64,000 nt of DNA from Boswellia sacra. Lineage: Eukaryota > Streptophyta > Magnoliopsida > Sapindales > Burseraceae. The notes under the pieces are model-generated. The model saw only the letters and a program-made list of their open reading frames with translations. It was not told the origin of the DNA and did not search any database. Where the stretch lies: positions 1 to 64,000 of the forward strand of contig SNVD02013716.1 of assembly GCA_013180625.2 (NCBI GenBank), written 5' to 3'. The position numbers were made by a program, and so were the translations under genes. Each line of letters starts with the position of its first letter. The first letter of the stretch is position 1. Positions 1 through 11,049 of this stretch are shown here, piece by piece.

Positions 1-1343
1 ATTGAAATGGAGAATGAGACATCTCCCAATCCAACAACGATTCTCTTACGGAGACCATTCTTGAAAACTGCTTAAACCAAGATTGATGTTCATGATGGCA
101 GTCTCACCATGGAGTTTGATGGTGAGGTGATCCATTTCAATATTTTTTAGGCAATGAGGTACCCTAGTGACTTATATTCTATTTTTGCAGTTGATGTTAT
201 TGATTCTTTGGCAAAACAACTTTTTGAGTTATCTCGCAAGGATGGATTGGAAGTAGCTATTAGTGAGCATGTAGGGATAGAAAATTCTAAAGAACTAAGA
301 AGGTTGATACAAGCATATAAAGAAGTAGAGGAAGCAATGGAAGCTTAAATAAGACTATAGCTATAACCATAAATAGGTATCATGTTTCTTACATTGAATT
401 GCCTTTATCTAATGAGAAACTTCTTCTTTCTATAATGAAAGCCCCTACCTTGGAGCTTAAGCCTCTTCCAGATCATTTGAAGCAAGTATTCTTGGGTGAG
501 AAAAATACTTTGTTGGTAATAATAGTGAAGGGCCTTACAACACTACAACAAGAGAAACTTATTTGAGTTCTTAGATATCACAAAATTGCTATTGGGTGGA
601 TAATTGCCAACATAAAAGGAATTAGCCTAAGCATATGCACGCATCGTATCATGTTAGAAGAAGGATCCAAGCCCACTAGAGAAGCACAATGGAGGTTGAA
701 TCCTCCTATGATGAAAGTTGCCAAGAAAGACATGCTCAAACTTTTAGATATGGGTGTCATTTATCCATTTCAGATAGCAAGTGGGTGAGCCCAGTCCAAG
801 TTGTTCCCAAAAAATCTGGTGTTACAATGGTTAAGAATGACAATAATGAGCTAGTTCCTACTTGTGTCTGAACTGGGTGACGAGTTTGCATTGATTATCG
901 AAAGCTCAATTCAGCAACTTGCAAAGATCACTTTCCCTTGCCATTCATTGATCGGATGCTTGAGAGGTTAGCAGGTCATTCTCACTATTATTTTCTTGAT
1001 GGTTACTTAGGATATAATCAAATTGTCATTACCCCTGTGGACCAAGAGAAAACTACACATGCCTGTTTGGTACATTTGCCTATCGACGCATGCCATTTGA
1101 TCCTTGCAATGCCTCTACAACTTTCTAAAGATGTATGTTAAGTATTTTTTCTGATGACTTTAGTGTTTTTGGTGATTCTTTTGATAAATGCCTTGATAAC
1201 CTTACACTTATACTTCAAAGATGTATAGAAATTAACCTTGTTTTGAATTAGGAAAAATGTCATTTATGATAGATCAGGGTATAGTTTTGGGACACATTAT
1301 TTTTGCTAAGGGTATAAAAGTTGATAAATCTATGATAGACCTT
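1..1343 (+). pseudogene. G1 pol part 1: protease end, linker and reverse transcriptase, broken
   Basis: Positions 1-350 encode the end of the aspartic-protease region and the linker (AMRYPSDLYSIFAVDVIDSL), nearly the same as G2 at 47805. RT starts near 690 with SKWVSPVQVVPKKSG, then CIDYRKLNSATCKDHFPLPF near 890 and FLDGYLGYNQIVITPVD near 995. A degraded FxDD catalytic motif is read as FSDDFSVFGDSFD near 1145. The motif order is that of Ty3/Gypsy RT. There are several stops (for example TGA near 870), frameshifts, and a short deletion just before the catalytic Asp pair, so no RT could be made. The block ends at the CTATG duplication, where the Copia element entered. Confidence 0.85.
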
Positions 1344-1559
1344 CTATGTGTTAACCCTAAGGCTATATGATAATTTTGATGATAACAATACACATTGATT
1401 CATTGAGATTTACTAATATATTTATTTATGTGCAAGAATAAGATTATTGAAATAATTATAAAATCAAGAAGGGGCTTATTAAAATGAAGTGTTGAAGCTA
1501 AGGAGAAGACTTCATGTTAAAGGCACCAAAGTTTAAGTACAAGGTTTGATTCAAGGAAT

Positions 1560-2340
1560 GTGATACATGAGTAATATTTAATCAATTGGTCATATATTTC
1601 TCTACAAATGCCCAAATTACGTGATTCTTGAGCCTTTGGAAAGCTTACCCAATTTATAACATTTCATATGTTTTAAAGAAATTCAAATTTTAAGTGCAAG
1701 ATCGTCCAAATCATCATGCAAGTTGAAAGACAAATGGAAGCAGCTGACATGAGCACTGAGTACTCGTTTGGACATATCTTGAGCTAGAAAAATCAGAATG
1801 ACTTGATTCTTGCGGCATTAGAAAGATGGCTTAATGGGGCACATTTAATATGTTTTGAAGAAATTCAAATTTCAAACGGAAGGCTGACATAATTGACATG
1901 CAATTCGGTGGACTGACACAGAGAAGAAAAATCAATTCACATGAGCACCGAATGGTGTTTTGGCCATATCCTAAGATAGAGATATCGAAATTCTTTGAAT
2001 ATTAATGTTTTGGAAATCTTATTAAAATATGAAGATCTTTTATGTTTTGAAGAAATTCAAATTGCAAACGGAAGGCTGACAGAATTATCATTCAAGTCGG
2101 TGGACTGACACATGGAGGAAAAATCAAGTCACATGAGCACCGAATGGTGTTTTGGCCATATCTTGAGCTACAGATATCCAAATGACTTGATTCTTGATGT
2201 GTTGGAAAGCTTATTCAAATGTACAGATCTTTTATGTTTTGAAGATTTTCAAATTTCAAACGGAACATTGACAAAAATGGCAGACAAGATTACGGTTTTT
2301 ATGGTGGGCAAAAAATTTGGAGATGGTGTCTTCACTTGAT
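1560..2340 (+). repeat. About four degenerate ~190-bp tandem units in LTR U3
   Basis: The phrase 'catgagcaccgaatggtg' and its variants recur near 1563, 1746, 1938 and 2130, a spacing of 183-192 bp. Each is followed by a 'ggccatatcttgagc'-like block and a 'gaagaaattcaaat' block. The same array is in the other two LTR copies (8450-9220 and 61100-61890). Its position upstream of the TATA box suggests amplified enhancer units, which is inference. Confidence 0.8.
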
Positions 2341-2359
2341 TAAGTTCATCTCATTTGCC

Positions 2360-2367
2360 TATAAAAG
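2360..2367 (+). promoter_or_regulatory. Probable LTR TATA box (5' LTR)
   Basis: TATAAAAG inside 'gcctataaaaggagcc', conserved at the matching place in all three LTR copies of this family. Transcription would start about 30 bp downstream, just ahead of the minisatellite. Confidence 0.65.
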
Positions 2368-2589
2368 GAGCCATTCTCCCATGCATTCAACAAGTGCAAG
2401 AGAAGCATTTTATCAAGCAAAAGCAAGAGAAATATCAAGTCTAGAGAGCTTTTATATTATTTATCTACTCTTTGAAGAGAGTTATACTTTTGTTGTAAAA
2501 ATTATCTTTGTTCTTGTATTGTTGTGAGAGTGAGATATTATTGTAAAGGATAATAGTTATCCTTGAGAGAACTCTTGTTGTGTGTTAGC

Positions 2590-2830
2590 AAGAGTTGAAG
2601 GAAGTTTGCCTTGGTGAGGTTGTTCATCAAGAAGAACTCTTGGTGTGGTGTTATCAAGGGTTGAAGGAAGTTGCCTTGGTGAGGTTGTTCATCAAGAAGA
2701 ACTCTTGGTGTGGTTTTATCAAGAGTTGAAGGAAGTTGCCTTGGTGAGGTTGTTCATCAAGAAGAACTCTTGGTGTGGTGTTATCAAGAGTTGGAAGATA
2801 AAGTCTTGGTGAGGTTGTTCATCAAGCAAG
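2590..2830 (+). repeat. ~65-bp minisatellite in the transcribed part of the LTR
   Basis: The core 'ttgccttggtgaggttg' recurs at about 2606, 2670 and 2736, with a variant near 2803. Each unit also has 'aagaactcttggtgtgg' and 'aagagttgaaggaag'. The array is imperfect, and its copy number differs between the three LTR copies of the family. Confidence 0.9.
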
Positions 2831-3159
2831 TTGTAAAGATTTCTACAACTTAGTTGAAAAGCTTAGCTCGTGGAGCTAGGAGCCCGTGGACGTAGGCAAG
2901 GTTTGCCGAACCACGTAAATTGAGTTTGCACTCTCTCTATCCCTATACTCTTTTACATTTACTTGCATTTGAGATTATTTATTATTGCTATTCTCTTGAT
3001 TGCATCTTAGATAACTTCTATTTTCATCTTCTTCACTTCTATTCTCAAAAGAAAAAGTGAAATAATTTTTATCTTTCAAGAAAAGTTTTATAAATTCGTT
3101 TTGATAAATAAAACCCAATTCACCCCCCCCTCTTGGGTTGTCATACCTGGGTCAACAAG

Positions 3160-3172
3160 TGGTATCAGAGCA
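3160..3172 (+). promoter_or_regulatory. Primer binding site (initiator Met tRNA)
   Basis: TGGTATCAGAGCA sits two bases after the 5' LTR. It is the standard Ty1/Copia primer site complementary to the 3' end of plant initiator tRNA-Met. Confidence 0.93.
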
Positions 3173-3225
3173 AGGTTGCTCAATTTTTTAAATCTTAATC
3201 GATTTTTGAGCTATGCAACTTTTAA

Positions 3226-4246
3226 TTTAACTTCATATGTTGAGAGACTTTCTATCTCTAGACCTCCATTTTTTAATGGAAGTGATTACTCTTATTGGAA
3301 AACTAGAATGAGTATTTTCTTGCAATCTTTTGATTATGATTTGTGGTTTATTGTTTTGGAAAGACCTTTTGTTCCTACCAAAGTTGAAAATGGTGAAAGC
3401 ATGCTTAAAGAACCTAAGAGTTTAGTGACGATGATAAAAAGAAATTGAGTTTGAATGCTAAAGCTATGAATGTGTTATATTGTGCTCTAGATAGAAATGA
3501 GTTTAATAGAATATCTACTTGTTCTACGGCACAAGAAATATGTCACACACTTGAAGTAACTCATGAAGGAACTAGTCAAGTTAAAGAATCCAAAATTAGT
3601 ATGCTAGTTCATAGTTATGAGCTTTTTAAGATGAAATCGGATGAATCAATTTCTGAAATGTTTACTATATTTACGGATATTATTAATAGTTTGAAATCTC
3701 TTGGTAAATCTTATTCTAATGTTGAAATGGTGAGAAAGATTCTTAGGTGTCTACCAAAATCTTGGGAGCCAAAGGTGACGGCAATTCAAGAAGCAAAGGA
3801 CCTCACCAAACTACCATTAGAAGAACTTATGGGTTCTCTCATGACTCATGAAATCACCATGAAGGAGAACGAAGAAGATTTCAAGAAAAAGAAAAATATC
3901 GCTTTCAAATCTTCAACAAAAGAAGATGATGCTCCAAGATGAAGGAGTGAATGAAGATCTTGCATTCATCACAAGAAAGCTAAAAAGGATGATTAGAAGA
4001 AACCAAGGATTCAAGAAGAACTCAAGAAGGGAGTACAAAGGGCAAAGCTCAAAGCAAGATAAGAAAAATGATCAAGTCATTTGCTATGAGTGCAAGAAAT
4101 CAGGGCATGTAAAGATGGATTGTCCTTACTTCAAGAGTCAAAACAAGAAATCCAAAGCAATGAAAGCCACAAATTAGGATGATAATGAAGCTAGCTCCAC
4201 CGAAGAAGAAGATTGCGAAGTGCCAAACATGTGCTTCATGGCTTAA
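3226..4246 (+). pseudogene. Copia gag with CCHC zinc knuckle, frameshifted
   Basis: This encodes the capsid-like Gag that packages element RNA. The N-terminal part reads RPPFFNGSDYSYWKTRMSIF, the usual start of the plant Copia Gag (UBN2-type) domain. The middle part (3445-3942) is one open frame with SWEPKVTAIQEAKDL and a lysine-rich tail. The knuckle is CYECKKSGHVKMDC near 4084, a perfect C-x2-C-x4-H-x4-C. Frames change near 3440 and 3935, so the protein is broken into three parts. Start codon not resolved. Confidence 0.88.
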
Positions 4247-4279
4247 GTGACGATGATGTAAGTTTATCCTAAAAACTTT

Positions 4280-5352
4280 ACAAAAAAAAATGAAAATCCT
4301 CAAACTTTCATATGATGGATTACTTGAAGCATTCCAAAATTTACATGTGCAAGTTGATAAACAAAATTCAAAAATCAATGCTTTCAAAAAGAAGTCAAAA
4401 ATCATGTTATCTCAATTAGAAAGAGTTGGTGGAAAGCTTTACAAAATGAAAATGAAATTTTAAAGCAAAAAGATTTTGAAAGTTTGGAAAGTCAAATACA
4501 TTTTTAAAAACCTGAAAATGAGATTTTAAAACAAAGAGATTTTGATAAATTAGAGAAAGAAAATGTTATTTTGAAAAAGGAAAATAATGACTTAAGAAAT
4601 ATTGTTGATAGTTTTACAAAAAGCACAAAAAATTTGAATTCTATGTTACAAAACCAAAAGTGTGTTTTTGATAAAAGAGGGTTAGGATATAAAAGTTATA
4701 AAAATCAAAAGTATTTTAAAAACTATTTTGTTCATGCATCTTCTAGGAATAATCCTAATCATTCATGTACTTATTGTGGGAGAAAAGGACACAATATGCA
4801 TTCTTGCTCCATTAAAAGAAATCCTAATTTGAAACAAATATGGGTTCCAAAAAGTATCACAACTAACCCCCAAGGACCCAAGAACCTTTGGGTACCAAAA
4901 AGTTGCTCTTTTAATGTTGATTGTAGAAACAAAGGAGTGACAAACACAAGTGGTACTTAGATAGTGGATGCTCAAGGCATATGACCAGAGATGCCTCCAA
5001 ATTCTCAAGATTAATCATGAAAAAAGGAGGATATGTGACCTTCGGTGATGATGCCAAAGGAAGGGTAATCGGACATGGTGATATTGGTAACCCTTCTTCA
5101 CCTATTATTAAAGATGTTTTGCTTGTTCATGTTTTAAAACATGATTTGATTAGCATTAGTCAATTGTGTGATAAGGGATATTTTGTTACTTTTGAGCCTA
5201 ATAGATGTGTGATTAAGGATGTTAGTCACAATAAGACATTATTTGTTGGTAATAGATGTGGTAATATTTATACAATTGATATTGATGTTAATGATCATGT
5301 AGAAATTGTTTCATTGTTAATCATGATGCTTGGTTATGGCATAGAAGATTAG
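4280..5352 (+). pseudogene. Copia Gag C-terminal coil, second zinc knuckle and protease
   Basis: Lysine- and asparagine-rich coiled sequence (4280-4700, with gaps) leads to a second knuckle, CTYCGRKGHNMHSC, near 4768. It is followed by repeated WVPKS-type motifs, a hallmark of SIRE-type elements. The aspartic protease begins near 4950 with the active-site motif LDSGCSRHMT. ISISQLCDKGYFVTFEPN follows near 5150. A stop sits right at the knuckle-to-protease junction, and the frame changes near 4960 and again at 5350. Confidence 0.85.
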
Positions 5353-6222
5353 GTGATGCTAGCATGGACACAATTTCAAAAATTTCTAAAAATGATTTAA
5401 TTGATGGTCTTCCAAAAATAAAATTTGAAAATGATAAGATTTGTGATGCTTGTCAATTTGGAAAACAAGTGAGAACTTCTTTTAAACAAAAGAGAAATTT
5501 ATTTCAACAAATAAACCTCTACATTACTTCATTTGGATTTATTTGGACCATCAAGAACTCAAAGCCTTGGTGGAAAGTATTATGTTTTTGTTATTGTGGA
5601 TGATTATTCAAGATTCACTTGGGTATTATTCTTGAAAACTAAAAATGAGGCCATACAAGCTTTTTCAAAATTTGCAAAAAGAGTCCAAAATCAAAAAGGG
5701 CATTCTATTGTATCCATTAGAAGTGATCATGGTGGTGAAGTAGACAATGTCGCGTTTGAAAATCTTTGTGGTGAAAATGGTTTTGAACATAATTTTTCCG
5801 CACCTAGAACTCCACAACAAAATGGTGTTGTTGAGAGGAAAAATAGGACTATCCAAGAAATGGCTAGGACCATGTTGCTTGAAAATAATTTGCCAAAATA
5901 TTTTTGGGCCGAAGCCGTTAATACCGCATGCTTTATAATCAATAGAGTCCATATTAGAGCTTTAATAAAGAAAACTCCTTATGAACTTTGGAAAGGAAGA
6001 AAACCCAACATTGGATTTTTTAAAGTTTTTGGATGTAAATGTTTTATTTTAAACACCAAGGATAACCTTGGAAAATTTGATGCAAAAGCCGATGTTGGAA
6101 TTTTTGTTGGCTACTCCAACCATAGTAAAGCATATAGAGTTTTTAACAAAAAGACTCTTACTATTGAAGAATCTATGCATGTTGAATTTGATGAAACTAA
6201 TGTATTTCTTCAAAGAATTTAG
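5320..6222 (+). pseudogene. Copia GAG-pre-integrase and integrase
   Basis: The pre-integrase zinc domain gives WHRRLGDASM near 5337 and CDACQFGKQ near 5440. The catalytic core is open from 5533 to 6222. The first Asp is in VDDYSRFTWV, the second in IRSDHGGE, and the Glu in QQNGVVERKNRT. LWKGRKPNIGFFKVFGCKCF and VGYSNHSKAYRVFN are the usual C-terminal motifs. The DDE residues are present, but the domain is out of frame with the protease. Integrase ahead of RT fixes this as Copia rather than Gypsy. Confidence 0.92.
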
Positions 6223-7997
6223 ATGATGATATTGTTGAGGTAGAAAGGCAAATCAAGGAATCAAGGCTTGATGAAAAGAGTCAAGATGAATTACAACTTC
6301 AACAAGAAAAGCTTGAGGAAGTAAATGATTCTTCCCAAGAATTACCAAAGGAATGGAGGTATGCAAAAGCTCATCCAAAAGATCTTATTATTGGTGAACC
6401 ATCACAAGGTATGAGAACTAGATCTTCTTTTAGGAACCTTTGTAATCATTTTGCATTTGTCTCTCAATTTGAACCAAAATATTTTAAAGAAGCCAAAAAT
6501 GACGAAAAGTTGGATTTTGGCTATGCAAAAGAATTAAACCAATTTGAAAGAAATCAAGTTTGGGAATTAGTCCCTAGACCCAAAAATCATTCTATTATAG
6601 GCACTAAATGATTTTTTAGAAATAAAGTAGATGAAAATGGCACCATTATTAGAAACAAAGCTAGACTTGTTGCTCAAGGATACAATCAAGAAGAAGGTAT
6701 TGATTATGAGGAAACCTTTGCACCGGTTGCTAGATTAGAATCCATTAGAATGTTGTGTGCATTTGCATGTTATAAAAATTTTACATTATCCCAAATGGAT
6801 GTCAAAAGTGCATTTTTAAATGGTTACATTATGGAGGAAGTATATGTAGAGCAACCTCTTGGTTTTCAAAATCATGATTTTCCAAACCATGTTTTCAAAC
6901 TCAAAAAGGCACTTTATGGCTTGAAACAAGCACCAAGAGCATGGTATGATAGATTGAGCAAATTTCTCATTGATAATGGTTTTGAAATGAAAAAGTTGAT
7001 ACTACTCTTTTTGTTAAAACAAAAAATGATGATTTATTAATTGTTCAAATCTATGTTGATGATATTATATTTGGTGCTACTAATATTTCTATGTGTGAAG
7101 AATTTTCCAAGTGTATGCAACAAGAATTTGAAATGAGCTTAATGGGAGAATTAAATTTCTTCCTTGGACTTCAAATCAAGCAATCAATGGATGGGATCTT
7201 CATAAATCAAGCTAAATACACAAGAGATCTTCTCAAGAAGTTTGGCATGGATAATTCAAGGACATATAACACACCTATGGGTACATTAACCAAGCTTGAC
7301 AAAGATGAGAAAGGAAAAGATGTTGGAGGTAACAAAATATCGAGGTATGATTGGCTCTCTTTTGTATTTAACTGCTAGTAGACCTGATATTATGTTTAGT
7401 GTGTGTATGTGTGCTAGATTTCAATCTTGTCCAAAGGAATCTCACCTTAAGGCTGTCAAAAGGATATTTAGATATCTTCTTGGAACCATAAATCTAGGTC
7501 TTTGGTATCCTAAGTGTGATAATTTTGATCTAATTAGTTATTCCGATGCGGACTTTGCTGGAAGTCTTCTTGATAGAAAGAGCACTAGTGGCTCTTGCCA
7601 TTTTCTAGGACATGCATTAGTATCATGGTTTAGTAGAGAACAAAATTCTGTTGCATTATCAACCGCGGAAGCCGAGTATATTGCAGTAGGAAGTTGTTGT
7701 GCACAAGCTCTTTGGATGAAACAAATTTTAAAAGATTATGGTGTGGTATTTGATCACATTCCCATCAAATGTGACAATACAAGTGCCATTAACATTTCAA
7801 AAAATCCCATACAACACTCTAGGACTAAGCATATAGAGATTAGACACCATTTTATTAGAGATCATGTGCAAAAAGGTAATATTTCTTTAGAATTTGTTCC
7901 CACCGAAAAACAATTAGCCGATATATTTACTAAACCCCTTAGTCAAGATAGATTTTGCATAATTAGAAGAGAATTAGGCATGTTGGATATATCTTAA
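6223..7997 (+). pseudogene. Copia reverse transcriptase and RNase H
   Basis: RT begins with [20 protein letters not shown] near 6660. It continues [20 protein letters not shown] (6795), [19 protein letters not shown] (6900) and the catalytic YVDDIIFGATN (7050). RNase H covers 7370-7990 with SYSDADFAG, STSGSCHFLG, ALSTAEAEYIA and LADIFTKPL. A TGA near 6609 replaces the tryptophan expected there, and frameshifts lie near 7005 and 7340. The last frame (7296-7997) is intact to the natural stop. Confidence 0.93.
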
Positions 7998-8232
7998 TTT
8001 TTCTTTGATAATTTTTGAATGGTAGCATATGTTAAGGGGGAGAATATATTTAGGGGGAGTAATTAATTTGATTACATCTTTTTGATGATAACAAAAGGGG
8101 GAGAAATGGTTGGATTGCTTGTATTTATAACAATTGCTCTCTTTTTGTTTATTCTTGATTTCATTTTCATTCTTGATTTTAGATATTATTTTAAAGCAAT
8201 CAATGGTTTGTCATCATCAAAAAGGGGGAGAT
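7998..8232 (+). promoter_or_regulatory. Copia 3' non-coding region with repeated polypurine tracts
   Basis: Four GGGGGA-type purine tracts occur between pol and the 3' LTR: near 8034, 8053, 8096 and, directly at the LTR, AAAAAGGGGGAGA at 8218-8231. The last is the primer for plus-strand synthesis. Multiple tracts before the 3' LTR are known from SIRE-type elements. A short hydrophobic frame overlaps this region, but I do not think it is a gene. Confidence 0.8.
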
Positions 8233-10035
8233 TGTTAGCCCTAAGGCTACATGATAATTTTGATGATAACAATACACATTGATTCATTGAGATTTACTAA
8301 CATGTTTATTTATGTGCAAGAGTAAGATCATTGAAATAATTTTAAAATCAAGAAGAGGCTTATTAAAATGAAGTGTTGAAGCTAAGGAGAAGACTACATG
8401 TTAAAGGCACCAAAGTTTAAGTACAAGGTTTGATTCAAGGAATGTGACACATGAGCAATGTTTAATCAATTGGTCATATATTTCTCTAAAAATGCCCAAA
8501 TTATGTGATTCTTGAGCCTTTGGAAAGCTTACCCAATTTATAACATTTCATATGTTTTAAAGAAATTCAAATTTTAAGTGTAAGATCATCCAAATCATCA
8601 TGCAAGTTGAAAGACAAATGGAAGCAGCTGACATGAGCACCAAATACTCTTTTGGACATATCTTGAGCTAGAAAAATCAAAATGACTTGATTCTTATGGC
8701 ATTAGAAAGATGACGTAATGGGGCACATTTCATATTTTTTGAAGAAATTCAAATTTCAAATGGAAGGCCGACATAATTGACATGCAATTCGGTGGACTGA
8801 CACAGAGAAGAAAAATCAACTCACATGAGCACCGAATGGTGTTTTGGCCATATCTTAAGATAGAGATATCCAAATTCTTTGAGTCTTAATGTTTTGGAAA
8901 GCTTATTCAACTATGAAGATATTTTATGTTTTAAAGAAATTCAAATTTCAAATGGAAGGCTGACAGAATTATCATTCAAGTCGGTGGACTGACACATGGA
9001 GGAAAAATCAAGTCACATGAGCACCGAATGGTGTTTTGGCCATATCTTGAGCTACAGATATCCAAATGACTTGATTCTTGATGCGTTGGAAAGCTTATTC
9101 AAATGTACAGACTTTTATGTTTTGAAGATTTTCAAATTTCAAACGGAACATTGACAAAAATGGCAGACAAAATTATGATTTTTATGGTGGGCAGAAAATT
9201 TGGAGATGGTGTCTTCACTTGATTAAGTTCATCCTATTTGCCTATAAAAGGAGCCTTTCTCCCATGCATTCAGTAGAGCAAGAGAATTATTTTATCAAGC
9301 AAAAAAGCAAGAGAAATATCAAGTCTAGAGAGCTTTTATATTATTTATCTACTCTTTGAAGAGAGTTATACTTTTGTTGTAAAAATTATCTTTGTTCTTG
9401 TATTGTGGTGAGAGTGAGATATTATTGTAAAGGATAATAGTTATCCTTGAAAGAACTCTTGTTGTGTGTTAGCAAGAGTTAAAGGAAGTTGCCTTGGTGA
9501 GGTTGTTCATCAAGAAGAACTCTTGGTGTGGTGTTATCAAGGTTGAAGGAAGTTGCCTTGGTGAGGTTGTTCATCAAGAAGAACTCTTGGTGTGGTGTTA
9601 TCAAGGGTTGAAGGAAGTTGCCTTGGTGAGGTTGTTCATCAAGAAGAACTCTTGGTGTGGTGTTTTCAAGAGTTGGAAGAAAAAGTCTTGGTGAGATTGT
9701 TCATCAAGCAAGTTGTAAAGATTCTACAACTTAGTGGAAAGCTTAGCTCGTGAAGCTAGGAGCCCGTGGACGTAGGCAAGGTTTGCCGAACCACATAAAT
9801 TGAGTTTGCACTCTCTCTATCCCTATACTCTTTACATTTACTTACACTTGAGATTATTTATTATTGCTATTCTCTTGATTGCATCTTAGATAACTTCTAT
9901 TTTCATCTTCTTCACTTCTATTCTCAAAAGAAAAAGTGAAATAATTTTTATCTTTCAAGAAAAGTTTTATAAATTCGTTTTGATAAATAAAACCCAATTC
10001 ACCCCCCCTCTTGGGTTGTCATACCTGGGTCAACA
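8233..10035 (+). repeat. 3' LTR of the Copia element
   Basis: TGTTAGCCCTAAGG to GGGTCAACA, 1803 bp. It contains the ~190-bp U3 units (8450-9220), a TATA box at 9243-9250, the ~65-bp minisatellite (9488-9710) and the poly-C run. In the first 100 bases it differs from the 5' LTR at about six sites, all transitions. It is followed directly by CTATG, the second target-site copy. Confidence 0.95.
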
Positions 10036-10376
10036 CTATGTTCCTCACCACCCCCACAAGTGTGCAGGATATTCGTTCTTTTCTTGGTCATGTAGGTTTC
10101 TATCATAGATTCATAAAACATTTTTTGAAGATAGCATTGCCCTTATGCAGACTACTACAAAATGATGTGACCTTTGAATTTGATGAGAAATGCAACAAGG
10201 CATTTGAAAAACTGAAGAAACTATTAACTTAAACTCTAGTGATCTAACCTCTTAATTGGAATAATCCATTTGAGATCATGTGCAATGCAAGTGACTATGC
10301 CATGGGTGTCGTCTTGGGCCAAAGAATTGACAAAATTCCATATGCCATTTACTATACATCTAAGACTTTAAATGAT
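10036..10376 (+). pseudogene. G1 pol part 2: end of RT and start of RNase H
   Basis: After the duplicated CTATG the Gypsy frame resumes with TSVQDIRSFLGHVGFYHRFI (10050-10120), then the PLCRLLQNDVTFEFDEKCN connection. RNase H opens with CNASDYAMGVVLGQ near 10280 and reads YTSKTLND to 10376. The next codons of RNase H are found at 35559, so the reading is interrupted exactly by the CACTA element. Confidence 0.88.
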
Positions 10377-10389
10377 ACTACAAGAAAAT
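10377..10389 (+). repeat. Left terminal inverted repeat of CACTA (first C missing)
   Basis: ACTACAAGAAAAT pairs with the right terminus at 35546-35558. The expected first base C is absent: the base before is the last T of the GAT duplication. 'acttgacg' and 'atatttgacact' motifs follow by 10500. Confidence 0.85.
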
Positions 10390-10599
10390 TGTAAAATACT
10401 TGACGCATCCAATTTTTTTATTTGAGGGTTTTCGGTGCTTCAGTCATATATAATATATGGTTTAGAAAGTCAACCTATGTTATCAAATATTTGACACTAT
10501 AATATTTTCAGTTATTTACGAAATTGCCATTTGATATAAAAAGGCAATTTCCCTCTTCATTCATGGATGCCCTCTGTTTTGCCCTAGCCGCTCTCCCTC

Positions 10600-10930
10600 C
10601 CACTCATCACTCTCATCGCTTTCACGCACGGAACCGCTCTCTCCCTCATCACTCTCATCACTCTGTCACTCAGTCGCTCAGTCGCAAACCAGGCACACGC
10701 CGCTCAGTCGCTCAGTCACGGAATCCCTCTCCGCTCTCTCCCTCATCACTCTCATCACTCTGTCACTCAGTCTCTCAGTCGCAAACCAGCCTCTCGCCGC
10801 TCAGTTGCTCAGTCTCTCAGCCGCTCAGTCGCAAACCAGCCTCTTGCCGCTCAGTCGCTCGCTCATCTAACCGGTCGTCGTTGTGTGCCCTCTCTCTGCT
10901 CAGTCAGGATAGCTAATTAGTAAGTGATTT
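10600..10930 (+). repeat. CT-rich leader L1 with splice donor, first of three copies
   Basis: CT-rich sequence built of 'cgctcagtcgctcagtcgc' and 'gcaaaccagcctctcgcc' tandem units. It ends in 'ttagtaagtgattttg', a good 5' splice site (GTAAGT). The sequence then runs into T-rich intron-like DNA. Shorter copies occur at 15214-15313 and 19640-19890. It looks like the untranslated first exon of a transcript started near the left end, perhaps that of the element itself. The 130-codon frame across it is low-complexity and I do not treat it as a gene. Confidence 0.6.
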
Positions 10931-11049
10931 TGTTGTTCATTTCAATTGATTTGTTGATTTTGTGCAAACTTCTTTCTTTCTTTCTTCTAAGGTTTTTCCT
11001 TCTTACATCTGCCTTTGTTTGTTTGACAAATTAAGCTTATCAACAAGCT

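Larger units (their letters stand above)
1349..3157 (+). repeat. 5' LTR of the Copia element
   Basis: It starts TGTTAACCCTAAGG and ends GGGTCAACA, 1809 bp. It aligns over its whole length with 8233-10035 and with the solo LTR at 60896-62615. It holds degenerate ~190-bp repeats in the first half (U3), a TATA box at 2360, a ~65-bp minisatellite downstream of it, and a short poly-C run near the 3' end. Confidence 0.95.
1349..10035 (+). mobile_element. Complete SIRE/Maximus-like Ty1/Copia retrotransposon inserted in G1 RT
   Basis: Two near-identical LTRs of about 1.8 kb (1349-3157 and 8233-10035) start TG and end CA. They are flanked by a perfect 5-bp duplication, CTATG, at 1344-1348 and 10036-10040. 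Inside are a Met-tRNA primer site, gag, protease, integrase, RT and RNase H in Copia order (IN before RT), then a GGGGGA-rich polypurine tract. Two zinc-knuckle regions, very long LTRs and repeated polypurine tracts before the 3' LTR are typical of the SIRE/Maximus clade. No envelope-like ORF is seen after pol. Stops and frameshifts in gag and pol make this copy inactive, although the LTRs are similar enough to suggest a fairly recent insertion. Confidence 0.93.

Noticed and set aside
8082..8282. Short hydrophobic frame after Copia pol, possible envelope-like protein
   Set aside because: Only 66 codons, overlaps polypurine tracts and runs into the 3' LTR; no signal peptide plus coil pattern as in SIRE envelope-like ORFs.
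10524..10916. A 130-codon open frame rich in Ser, His and Arg
   Set aside because: It arises from tandem CT-rich 'cagtcgctc' words, is not preserved in copies L2 and L3, and ends at a splice donor. More likely an untranslated leader.
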